NCBI GenBank assembly: GCA_052400685.1 | Contig: JBQTGJ010000007.1 | Length of the DNA: 64,000 nucleotides | Origin: CAZHHH01 sp052400685 | GTDB lineage: Bacteria > Bacteroidota > Bacteroidia > Bacteroidales > Marinilabiliaceae | Reading direction: 5' to 3' (one strand) | Shown here: positions 1 to 7,088 of the stretch, one piece after another | Position numbering within the stretch: position 1 is the stretch's first letter | Layout: every line of letters begins with the position of its first letter | The notes under the pieces: model-generated | Seen by the model: the letters and a program-made list of their open reading frames with translations, nothing else | What the model was told of the DNA's origin: nothing | The model's database searches: none | Program-made: the position numbers and the translations under genes

Positions 1-503
1 GTGAGGATGATGGCGAAACGGCAACAAAAGATTTAATTGCGGCGCATAAAGACGAGGCTGACTTTTCAACAAATTATGCTTTGTTTGATTATGTTTATTC
101 AGTTCTGAATAGCGGCGATATTGATGGCGCATGGTATATGCCTTCGTTTAATGAACTTCGCCGAATGATGGCTTTTTCATTCGGAATTGATTATGATGAG
201 GTTGTTACAGAGTGGGATGAAGCAATTCTTACCTCTGCCGGCCTCGATATTATTCCTACGCTTAATTATGAATCAAATATAATGGGTGGGGATAATCTTA
301 TCGCCAGAACAGCCTTAAATGATAAATTAGTGGCAGCAGGAGGAGGTAAATTCCCTGATGATCGCGGGCACGCATCAACCACTGAAATGGATGTGAGCGC
401 AGCGAAAAATTATGTTGGTTTCAAAGGGGTTATTAGTAGAAATGGACGTTTGTATAAGAGTAAGAAGAACCTCTGTCAATTCAGAGCCATTCGAGGTTTT
501 TAA
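1..503 (+). CDS. C-terminal part of a DUF1566-like surface protein (5' end outside window)
   Basis: The reading frame is open from base 3 to the TAA at 501-503 and has no convincing start codon, so the gene begins before the window. The visible ~166 residues contain the motif GAWYMPSFNELRRM followed by a terminal FRAIRGF. That pattern is typical of the C-terminal fold in DUF1566/Fibrobacter-type paralogous domains, where a W-(R/Y)-(L/M)-P-(T/S)-x-x-E-L block and a final (V/F)RA(V/I)RGF strand frame a C-lectin/FGE-like module. Such domains occur in secreted or surface lipoproteins of Bacteroidota. Its position directly before the carbohydrate locus suggests a surface protein of that locus, but this is inference. 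The substrate cannot be told from this fragment. Confidence 0.6.
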   Translation, partial: EDDGETATKDLIAAHKDEADFSTNYALFDYVYSVLNSGDIDGAWYMPSFNELRRMMAFSFGIDYDEVVTEWDEAILTSAGLDIIPTLNYESNIMGGDNLIARTALNDKLVAAGGGKFPDDRGHASTTEMDVSAAKNYVGFKGVISRNGRLYKSKKNLCQFRAIRGF

Positions 504-522
504 CCTATCAGTAACTGGAATA

Positions 523-624
523 ATATGAAACGAACCTGAATTTTAGCATTCTAAAATACACACAGAAGAATGATTAAAATTCATCGGGAGTTCCATATGG
601 CCATTGAAAGATAAATTTAATCAT
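523..624 (+). repeat. Structured leader repeat, copy A
   Basis: This copy lies directly before the ATG at 625. An outer stem pairs ATATGAAAC (523-531) with GTTCCATAT (590-598), with one A/C mismatch. It is followed by opposed GA dinucleotides (532-533 and 588-589). CC/GG (535-536/586-587) leads into a perfect 9-bp stem TGAATTTTA/TAAAATTCA (537-545/575-583). An apical stem CATTCT/AGAATG (547-552/567-572) closes a loop carrying ACACACAG. After the outer stem comes a short AT-rich spacer and then CATATGAAA. The stem sequences differ from the other copies while pairing is kept. Confidence 0.75.
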
Positions 625-2589
625 ATGAAAAAAGTATATAGTATTTATGTCCTGATATCATTGTTATTGATGACCATGGCTTTTTCTTCCTGTAAGGATG
701 ATGATTTAGAGTCTGGTACAGAGCCGGGGGGTGAAACCCCTGGTTTCGTGGACCTGACACCTTATAATGAGAGAAAAGCCTGGCTTATCGATGCATTTAA
801 AGATGATTTGCTTACCAAAAGTGGAAAGCATGGAATCCCTTTTGCTTTAATAAGGCTCGAGAATGATCCCAATGATGAAAAGGCGCTTAACTATTTGACT
901 TATGTTGCTGATGGTTATGTTGATATGTTTCATTTCCCGGGGTTGGCACTTGCTCTTTCCCGTTATTGGGATAATTTTTCGACAGCGCAAAAGGAGCATC
1001 TGAAGTCTAAGCTGGAACCTTATGCCAGTAGTTTTTTGGGCCATGGAACAGAGAACCACGCAAGTATGTTATGGTGTGGTGGCTATTTATTGGCACAGCT
1101 TTTCCCGGATGCAAATTGGTCCAATGGTCAGACCAGCGAACAGTTGATGGCAAGTCTCAAGAATAATTTGAGTCGCACATTCAAAAATGTTTATGCTAAA
1201 GGAAATGCGGAGTCGCTTTCTACAACTTACGAGCAAGTATATAATTTCCCGGTCGAAATTTTATATGAATGTGCGGAAGATGCGGAAGTGAAAAAAATGG
1301 CTGAAGCGATGTTGCTGTACAAATGGGCTTTGATTTCTCTGCATCAATTTGTGGGAACCACAATTGCCCCTTATGTGAGAATGAATACGCAACAAGATCA
1401 TGCGCCTACCAATTACTATGTTGCAGGAACCAGTTATTATAATTGGTTACTTTTTGGTTGGGGGGCCGCGACCGATAACGTAACATTAGATCAATTTACG
1501 AAAGATTTCTCGGACGCGACAGGCGCTCTATATACCGTTGTATCGCATGTTGATATTCCTGAAGTTTTTTTTAGAATTGGAATGTCTAAGTCTCCCATAA
1601 CGATCAAATCATCCATTCCAACCTTTGGCTCGTATGGATCTGGTGTCCCTCATGCCGTGATGCGCAAGGCCTATAGAGCTAAAAATTATGCGATTGGAAC
1701 AGGTAACTGTCGATGGGTTCCAGGAGGTGATTTACTGTTTGCAGCTAATGCCTTTAATATTATTTGGGATTCCGCTGACAGATTTAACTATATTGGCTGT
1801 TATTCGCCTTATTGGTATGTGCATGGAACAGACCCGGATACCTGGGATGAAGGGAATATCTCTCCATTTCAGCAAACAGCTCATCATGAGGGAACTGTGA
1901 TCACACTATTCGATATCCCTCAGGAAGATCCATGGCCTAATACCCAGAATCCAATATCCGGTGAAGATTTTTGGGGCTGGAGATCGGCTTACGCTAATGA
2001 TTTAGTGAAAGTTGGAATGTTCCGTTATCCTGGTTCTATGGATGAGGAAATTGAAAAAGATGGTTGGATTTTCTTGCGTGAAGGAAAGGTGTATATAGGT
2101 GTAAAGCCGTTAAAAGGTTATACCATCGATAGAACTTCCCCTGATCCCAGTCTCGTTGGCTTTAATGTTGTTAAGAGTGAATATGCTAAAACGGGTTTCG
2201 TATTTGAAGTTAGCGACTCTGAAACTTCTGGTAGTTTTACTCAATTTCAAACAAAAGTACTGAGCAATTCATTATCTGTGGACTGGGACGCAATGACTTG
2301 TGAATATACGAATACCAAGGGAGACGATCTGTATATTAAATATCAGGAAGGGTTGCCCTTTGTATCTGTAACCAATCCGCCTGCTTCCTGGCAATCATAC
2401 GGAATTAGTGGTATGCATGAATCTGTACCAACCGTTAAGGTCAATGGGATTCAGGATGAACCATACTCGGACTGGCCATTACTGGAAAGTCCTGATGTGA
2501 CAATGGATGATGGAATACTTACCATCGAAGAAGGGGGCACAAGAATCAGAGTAATCTGGACAGGTACTTTGCCGATTATCTCAAAATAG
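625..2589 (+). CDS. Putative toroid-type polysaccharide lyase, lipoprotein
   Basis: This protein has about 654 residues and a lipoprotein signal (MKKVYSIYVLISLLLMTMAF then SSC). The frame also opens at a TTG (604), but that falls inside the conserved leader repeat, and copies elsewhere place the start at ATGAAA, so 625 is preferred. The N-terminal ~350 residues are helical, with GHGTENHASMLW, LSTTYEQVYNFPVEIL and MNTQQDHAPTNYY. The C-terminal part looks beta-rich (WVPGGD, SADRFNYIGCYSPYWY, WIFLREG). This resembles the alpha/alpha-toroid plus beta-sandwich layout of heparinase- and PL8-like lyases. The Asn-His pair and conserved Tyr could be catalytic, which is inference. It is a full-length paralogue of the gene at 11422, which has an ordinary signal peptide, so the pair may work in different compartments. 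I do not recognise the exact PL family. Confidence 0.6.
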   Translation: MKKVYSIYVLISLLLMTMAFSSCKDDDLESGTEPGGETPGFVDLTPYNERKAWLIDAFKDDLLTKSGKHGIPFALIRLENDPNDEKALNYLTYVADGYVDMFHFPGLALALSRYWDNFSTAQKEHLKSKLEPYASSFLGHGTENHASMLWCGGYLLAQLFPDANWSNGQTSEQLMASLKNNLSRTFKNVYAKGNAESLSTTYEQVYNFPVEILYECAEDAEVKKMAEAMLLYKWALISLHQFVGTTIAPYVRMNTQQDHAPTNYYVAGTSYYNWLLFGWGAATDNVTLDQFTKDFSDATGALYTVVSHVDIPEVFFRIGMSKSPITIKSSIPTFGSYGSGVPHAVMRKAYRAKNYAIGTGNCRWVPGGDLLFAANAFNIIWDSADRFNYIGCYSPYWYVHGTDPDTWDEGNISPFQQTAHHEGTVITLFDIPQEDPWPNTQNPISGEDFWGWRSAYANDLVKVGMFRYPGSMDEEIEKDGWIFLREGKVYIGVKPLKGYTIDRTSPDPSLVGFNVVKSEYAKTGFVFEVSDSETSGSFTQFQTKVLSNSLSVDWDAMTCEYTNTKGDDLYIKYQEGLPFVSVTNPPASWQSYGISGMHESVPTVKVNGIQDEPYSDWPLLESPDVTMDDGILTIEEGGTRIRVIWTGTLPIISK

Positions 2590-2617
2590 ATTTTTGGACA
2601 CCAAACTTCTAAATAGT

Positions 2618-2749
2618 GCCTGTACATTAAAGTCAGCTGTTTTAGAAATGTTCAAATTAAGCCTTGCGTAGCTCCAGAAATGAGAGTTTACTTCTGTAAA
2701 TAAAAATTGAGAGCAGGCGTAACGCCGAAGTTGGATTTTATGGACAGAC
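2618..2749 (+). repeat. 140-bp repeat family, copy 1 (MITE-like)
   Basis: It aligns with the copy at 30479-30618 through TTGCGTAG/TTGCGAAG, TTCTGTAAAT/TTTTGTAAAT, the GTAACGCCGAAGTTG/ATAACGCAGAAGTTG block and a terminal TTTATGGACA. The left end (CTGTACATTAAA) is degraded compared with copy 2. No coding capacity. A non-autonomous mobile element is the simplest reading. Confidence 0.55.
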
Positions 2750-2772
2750 TCTAATTAGAGTCTGTCCATAAA
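2737..2772. repeat. Perfect 36-bp palindrome
   Basis: Bases 2737-2754 are the exact reverse complement of 2755-2772, with no loop. The arms read TTTATGGACAGACTCTAA and its complement. The palindrome forms the junction between repeat copies 1 and 2, as expected if the right end of one element abuts the left end of another. Confidence 0.9.
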
Positions 2773-2899
2773 CTAAGTGTTTGAAATATAAAGTTCAAAT
2801 GCATGATTTGTGTAGTCGTGTAAATCAATGGGTTTAACTTTTGTATATGACTGTTTTTATGGACAGGATAACTAAGTGGCTGACTTTATGGACAAACAC
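2760..2899 (+). repeat. 140-bp repeat family, copy 2 (MITE-like)
   Basis: It starts GTCTGTCCATAAACTAAGTG and ends TTTATGGACAAACAC, so the ends carry a 10-bp inverted repeat (TGTCCATAAA / TTTATGGACA). The first ~40 bases match the copy at 30479 almost exactly, and both copies are 140 bp long. An additional internal TTTATGGACA lies at 2856-2865. Confidence 0.65.
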
Positions 2900-3183
2900 T
2901 AAATATTCAAATAGGGCAAAATTTATTTTGCTTAGTATTATCTAATCGTCTTGTTTTTTGGGGTAGATTTTGATTGCAGTGGTAAAAGAGGTTTGAATTT
3001 ATGAAAATTCTCATGTTGGTAATTTTCGAATTTTTCAGACTGTCTTCTTGCCAACTGTAATCATAATTGATTTGTATTGGTTGTTTTTTAGGCTATGACG
3101 GAAGTAGTCCAAAATGGCGGTTTGAGATTTCAATATTTGTTAAATCTGATGTTTATCAGATAATCTTGAAAAGAATGTGATTT

Positions 3184-4407
3184 ATGAAAACGTGTATAAT
3201 TGTTTTATTATTATTTACTAGTTACCAGCTTTTTGCCCAAAATGCAGAACAGAAAGCCGATTCGGTATTAACCTATTCCGAAATTAATCAGCTCGATTAT
3301 CAGGAAGTAAGAGGCGGGCTCGCAAACAGTTATTTGCATTTCACTACGCAAAAAACCAGTCGGGTGGCATTTGTCGGTGGATCCATTACTGAGATGACCG
3401 GTTGGAAAGAAAAGGTTACCAAGTACCTGATAGAACGTTTCCCGGAAACAAATTTTGAATTTATTTATGCCGGAATTCCATCTACCGGAAGTACGGCTGG
3501 GGCATTTCGGTTGGAGAACGATGTGCTGTCGAAAGGGAAAATTGATTTATTGTTCGAAGAAGCTTCTGTGAATGATGCGGGGCAATCCCAGACTCAGGAT
3601 ATTCGTGGGATGGAAGGTATTGTTCGTCATGCTTTGCTAGCCAATCCTATGACAGATGTGGTGTTGATGTATTTTGTTGATCCCAAAAAAATGAATTATT
3701 ATAATTTGGGACAAATCCCACCTGCTGTTGAGGCTCATAATGAGGTCGCTGAATATTATCAATTGCCTTCGCTTAATCTGGCAAAGGAAATAACAGACCG
3801 GATCAATGCCGGAGAATTTACCTGGGATCAGGATTTTAAAAATTTGCATCCATCTCCTTTTGGTCATGAACTGTATTTTCAGTCTATGCGTTCGTGGCTG
3901 GAGAATTGCTGGAAAGCTGCCGGCACGCCCAGTGCAAAAAAAGCACATGTCATTCCATCACAAATGGATTCATACAGCTTTGTGTCCGGATGCTATGTTA
4001 ATATTCGCAAAGCGGGTCGGTCTGACGGATGGAGGATTGATAAAAATTGGTCGCCGGCTGATCATCTGCCAACCCGAAAAGGGTTTGTCAATGTTCCCAT
4101 GCTCATATCGTCCACTCCGGGAACTGAAATCACATTTAATTTTAAAGGAACTGCGGTAGGTATTAGCAATGTTGCAGGCCCTGATGCCGGTATTATAGAA
4201 TATAAAATTGACGATGGCGAATTTCAGGAAAAAGATCTTTTTTCGAAGTTCAGTAGTAAGTTATACTTAAACCAATTTTTTGTATTTGAGGATAACTTGT
4301 CGGCTAAGCGTCATCGGTTAACAATCAGAATATCTGAAAAAAAGAATGAAAATAGTACGGGTCATACCTGTCAGATAGTAAACTTCTTAGTTAACCGCGG
4401 AAATTAG
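3184..4407 (+). CDS. SGNH/GDSL-type esterase with C-terminal beta domain
   Basis: This is a 407-residue protein with a Sec signal peptide ending near LFAQ. The block-I motif is FVGGSITEM, with Ser as likely nucleophile near residue 63. An N-x-x-(D) region EEASVND and a late LHPSPFGH block follow. The usual D-x-x-H spacing is not kept: the nearest Asp lies five residues before the His. Residues ~250-407 form a second, probably beta-sandwich, domain. SGNH proteins of this size in polysaccharide loci usually remove acetyl or other acyl groups so that lyases and hydrolases can act. The genes on both sides are CAZymes. Acyl specificity cannot be read from the sequence. Confidence 0.7.
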   Translation: MKTCIIVLLLFTSYQLFAQNAEQKADSVLTYSEINQLDYQEVRGGLANSYLHFTTQKTSRVAFVGGSITEMTGWKEKVTKYLIERFPETNFEFIYAGIPSTGSTAGAFRLENDVLSKGKIDLLFEEASVNDAGQSQTQDIRGMEGIVRHALLANPMTDVVLMYFVDPKKMNYYNLGQIPPAVEAHNEVAEYYQLPSLNLAKEITDRINAGEFTWDQDFKNLHPSPFGHELYFQSMRSWLENCWKAAGTPSAKKAHVIPSQMDSYSFVSGCYVNIRKAGRSDGWRIDKNWSPADHLPTRKGFVNVPMLISSTPGTEITFNFKGTAVGISNVAGPDAGIIEYKIDDGEFQEKDLFSKFSSKLYLNQFFVFEDNLSAKRHRLTIRISEKKNENSTGHTCQIVNFLVNRGN

Positions 4408-4430
4408 TACAAGGCATAGGTTATTCCAAA

Positions 4431-4523
4431 GTGATGAAACGAGCCCTGGAAATTATTTTACACACAGGAGTATGATTAATTCCGGCGAGTGCCATATGAC
4501 CTTAACAAACAAATTATAATCAT
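4431..4523 (+). repeat. Structured leader repeat, copy B (first of a tandem triplet)
   Basis: The ATGAAAC arm (4434-4440) faces GTGCCAT (4489-4495), with two mismatches, so the outer stem is weaker here. GA/GA (4441-4442/4487-4488) and GCC/GGC (4443-4445/4484-4486) are kept. The middle stem is GGAAATTA/TAATTCC (4448-4455/4477-4483) with one bulged A. The apical part carries ACACAGGA. A 13-codon frame reads from ATG 4434 to TGA (MKRALEIILHTGV). Confidence 0.7.
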
Positions 4524-4615
4524 ATGAAACGAGCCCTGGGAATTGTTTCACACACAGGGGGGATGATTAAGCTAGGCGAGTTCCATATGACAACTGAAAA
4601 ACAAATTATAAACAT
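4521..4615 (+). repeat. Structured leader repeat, copy C
   Basis: The outer stem CATATGAAAC/GTTCCATATG (4521-4530/4580-4589) has a single A/C mismatch. GA/GA and GCC/GGC follow as in copy B. The apical stem ATTGTTTC/GGGATGAT (4542-4549/4560-4567) uses several G-U pairs around the loop ACACACAGGG. A 31-codon open frame runs from ATG 4524 to a TGA overlapping the next copy. Confidence 0.7.
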
Positions 4616-4706
4616 ATGAAACGACCATGATAAAGGGATTCTCACACAGGGGGATGATTATTTTCATGGGAGTTCCATCTGACCTTAACAAACAAATTAT
4701 AAACAG
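4613..4706 (+). repeat. Structured leader repeat, copy D, abutting the fucosidase start
   Basis: The outer stem CATATGAAAC/GTTCCATCTG (4613-4622/4672-4681) has two mismatches. GA/GA is kept. The middle stem is a perfect CCATGA/TCATGG (4625-4630/4664-4669). The apical stem ATTCTC/GGGGAT (4638-4643/4650-4655) closes ACACAG exactly. The spacer ends AAACAG just before the ATG at 4707. Unit spacing across the triplet (start to start) is 90, 92 and 91 bases. Confidence 0.75.
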
Positions 4707-6104
4707 ATGAAATATACTTCTTTGTTTAATATAGCTCTAATCAGTTGTCTGTTTGTTTGTCCTTTTTCTTTGTTCGGACAAACGGATAAGTATGAATATC
4801 CAAAGGATTCATTGGTTTTTCAAAAGGTAAAAGAGTGGCAGGATCAGAAGTTTGGACTGTTTATGCATTGGGGAACCTACAGTGAGTGGGGGGTTATTGA
4901 ATCGTGGAGTTTGTGTCCGGAAGACTGGTCCTGGAATCCACGTCCCAAGGATAAAAGTTATGCGCAGTATGTGAAGGAATATGAGAATTTGATTACCACG
5001 TTCAATCCAACAAAATTCGATCCTGACAAATGGGCTTTGGCAGCAAAGGAAGCGGGGATGAGATATGTCGTGTTTACCACCAAACATCATGATGGGTTTA
5101 ATATGTTCGACACTCGGCAAAGCGATTATAAAATTACCGGCCAGGCCTGCCCTTTTAGTGCCAACTCCAAAGCTGACGTGACCAAAGAAGTATTTGAGGC
5201 CTTTCGTCGTGAAGATTTTATGATTGGCGCCTATTTTTCGACATCTGATTGGCACAATAATGATTTTTGGTGGGATTATTTCCCTCCCAAAGATCGTACG
5301 ATGAATTACTCACCAAAGAAGTATCCTGAAAAATGGTGCCGTTATAATCAATTTGTATATAATCAGTTGGAAGAGTTGTCGACTGGCTATGGAAAACTGG
5401 ATCTGTTTTGGTTTGACTTGAATCATATTTCGAAGGAAAAGAAAGTGGACTGGCAGCCGATCTCCTCAATGCTACGCAGAAACCAGCCCGGAGTCATGAT
5501 GGTGGTAAGAAGTTCAAAAGGGGAATATGAGAATTATCGTACGCCGGAGCAGGAAGTGCCGGAAAAAGCGTTGGATTACCCCTGGGAAACCTGCATGACG
5601 ATGGGCGATTCATGGTCGTATAAACCAAATGACAATTATAAGTCCGCTTATCAATTGGTGCAACTTCTCGTACGGATTGTTTCACGGGGGGGAAATTTAC
5701 TGCTTAATATTGGCCCGGGACCTGATGGAGATTTCGATCCTGTAGCATATCAGCGATTAAATGAAATTGGCCAGTGGATGAAGATTAATGGAAAGGGCAT
5801 CTATAGTACAAAATCGATAACTCCCTATGAGGAGACGAAGATGGTTTTTACACGAAAGGATGATTCGGTGTATGCTTTTTACCTGCCGGATGAAGACGAA
5901 AAAGAGATGCCTGCCAATATTTTAATTTCGTCGTTTCAACCGGTGGAAGGGAGCCAGGTGTATCTGCTTGGATATGAAAAACCTTTGAGTTGGATGAACA
6001 ACGGAAAAGGGATGGTCATCAGCATCCCTAAGACATTACAGCATAATCCGATTTGCCAATATGCATGGGCATTTCAGGTTAAAGCCAAATCGCTAATTTA
6101 TTGA
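4707..6104 (+). CDS. GH29 alpha-L-fucosidase
   Basis: This is a 465-residue protein with a signal peptide ending at LFGQ. FGLFMHWGTYSEWG, RYVVFTTKHHDGFNMFDT and GKLDLFWFD are family GH29 hallmarks. Asp237 in WFD is the expected nucleophile. The motif GGNLLLNIGPGPDGDFDP closes the (beta/alpha)8 barrel, and the last ~100 residues form the usual small beta domain. GH29 enzymes release terminal alpha-linked L-fucose with retention. The start follows directly on leader copy D. Three tandem leader copies make this the most heavily decorated gene of the locus. The acid/base Glu could not be assigned by eye. Confidence 0.9.
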   Translation: MKYTSLFNIALISCLFVCPFSLFGQTDKYEYPKDSLVFQKVKEWQDQKFGLFMHWGTYSEWGVIESWSLCPEDWSWNPRPKDKSYAQYVKEYENLITTFNPTKFDPDKWALAAKEAGMRYVVFTTKHHDGFNMFDTRQSDYKITGQACPFSANSKADVTKEVFEAFRREDFMIGAYFSTSDWHNNDFWWDYFPPKDRTMNYSPKKYPEKWCRYNQFVYNQLEELSTGYGKLDLFWFDLNHISKEKKVDWQPISSMLRRNQPGVMMVVRSSKGEYENYRTPEQEVPEKALDYPWETCMTMGDSWSYKPNDNYKSAYQLVQLLVRIVSRGGNLLLNIGPGPDGDFDPVAYQRLNEIGQWMKINGKGIYSTKSITPYEETKMVFTRKDDSVYAFYLPDEDEKEMPANILISSFQPVEGSQVYLLGYEKPLSWMNNGKGMVISIPKTLQHNPICQYAWAFQVKAKSLIY

Positions 6105-6126
6105 TTAGAGGTTAATATCACGAGTT

Positions 6127-6215
6127 GTAGAATGACCATGTGTTAAAATTCTCATACAGAAGGAGGATCCTTTCACGGGCGTTTCATCTTACAAATGAAA
6201 TTAAAATATAAATAT
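6127..6215 (+). repeat. Structured leader repeat, copy E (diverged)
   Basis: The outer stem pairs 6127-6135 with 6184-6192, with one A/C mismatch. The middle stem is CC(A)TGTG/CACGGG (6136-6142/6174-6179), followed by AAA/TTT. The apical stem ATTCTC/GAGGAT (6148-6153/6163-6168) closes the loop ATACAGAAG. The GA/GA loop is lost. Primary sequence differs strongly from copies A-D but the three-stem layout remains, which favours a selected RNA fold. Confidence 0.6.
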
Positions 6216-7001
6216 ATGAAGAATACATTTTTAGTCGGCTTTAAAAGCATTTTGTTTTTCGTAATGCTTCAGCTTATGATGTCTCAACTGGGTGCACAAA
6301 ACGTTGAGACGACAAGTTCTGTTCCGTCAAAAACGATGGAAAAGATGATTCAGGAGTATAAAAAATGGATAAGTCTCAGGGACGACTGGCCAGGTTTAAA
6401 CCGTTACAGAGAAGCCAATAGTAAACTTGAAAAACCAGGTAAAAAAGAGCAAAGGGTTGTTTTTATAGGAAATTCAATCATTGATAATTGGATAAATCTT
6501 CGTCCTGAATTTTTTGAAGGAACGCCCTATGTTAACCGCGGTATCAGTGGACAAACCACGCCGCAAATACTGGCCCGGTTTCGGGCCGATGTAATTGCCC
6601 TTAATCCAAAAATTGTTGTGATTCTGGCCGGAACAAATGATATCGCTGGCAATACGGGGCCTTCAACACTGGAAATGATCGAAGACAATTATGCATCTAT
6701 GACTGAAATGGCAAAGGCAAATGGCATTCGTGTTATTCTTTGTTCCGTTTTGCCGGTATACGATTATCCGTGGCGCCGAGGGCTTGAACCCGCTGAAAAG
6801 ATTGTGTCACTTAACAAATGGATTAAGAGTTATTGCTCTAAAAATGATGTGGAATATTTGGACTTTTATTCTTCGTTGGTTGACGAGCGTAAAGGAATGA
6901 AAGATGAATATACTTTCGATGGGGTACATCCCAACAAGGAAGGTTATGAAGTGATGGAGGCGCTCGCTGTGAAAGCAATCGTTTTAAGCGCTAAAAAATA
7001 G
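6216..7001 (+). CDS. SGNH/GDSL-type esterase (sialate/acetyl esterase-like)
   Basis: This protein has 261 residues from the ATG at 6216. A further in-frame ATG at 6195 lies in the 3' spacer of the leader repeat and is less likely. The signal peptide ends near LGAQN. All four SGNH blocks are visible: FIGNSIIDNW (Ser), GISGQTT (Gly), LAGTNDI (Asn) and DGVHPNKEGY (Asp and His). Proteins of this type are usually acetylesterases of platelet-activating-factor-hydrolase-like fold that act on acetylated sugars. The neighbours are a fucosidase and a GH3, consistent with debranching of an acetylated glycan. The acyl group and sugar are not predictable. Confidence 0.8.
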   Translation: MKNTFLVGFKSILFFVMLQLMMSQLGAQNVETTSSVPSKTMEKMIQEYKKWISLRDDWPGLNRYREANSKLEKPGKKEQRVVFIGNSIIDNWINLRPEFFEGTPYVNRGISGQTTPQILARFRADVIALNPKIVVILAGTNDIAGNTGPSTLEMIEDNYASMTEMAKANGIRVILCSVLPVYDYPWRRGLEPAEKIVSLNKWIKSYCSKNDVEYLDFYSSLVDERKGMKDEYTFDGVHPNKEGYEVMEALAVKAIVLSAKK

Positions 7002-7088
7002 TACTGATTTTTGGGCTCTGATAGATTTTTGTAATGCTGTTCACCCAGCAGGGAAGGATAGATTTTCTAAATAAAAAAATATTTTGAC

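Larger units (their letters stand above)
2590..3183. other. Gene-free interval with repeat copies and a leader hairpin
   Basis: About 590 bases have no credible gene. They hold two copies of a ~140-bp repeat (2618-2749 and 2760-2899) joined by a perfect 36-bp palindrome (2737-2772). A small hairpin lies near the downstream start: ATCTGAT (3144-3150), loop GTTT, ATCAGAT (3155-3161), 22 bases before the ATG at 3184. Otherwise I see only AT-rich sequence. Confidence 0.7.

Noticed and set aside
4431..4706. Triplicated ~91-bp units as a possible CRISPR array
   Set aside because: The repeats are contiguous, diverged and occupy the whole unit; there are no unique spacers, and related single copies stand before other genes.
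5218..5469. Long antisense open frames inside the fucosidase and other CAZyme genes
   Set aside because: They mirror the codon pattern of the sense gene and carry no independent motifs.
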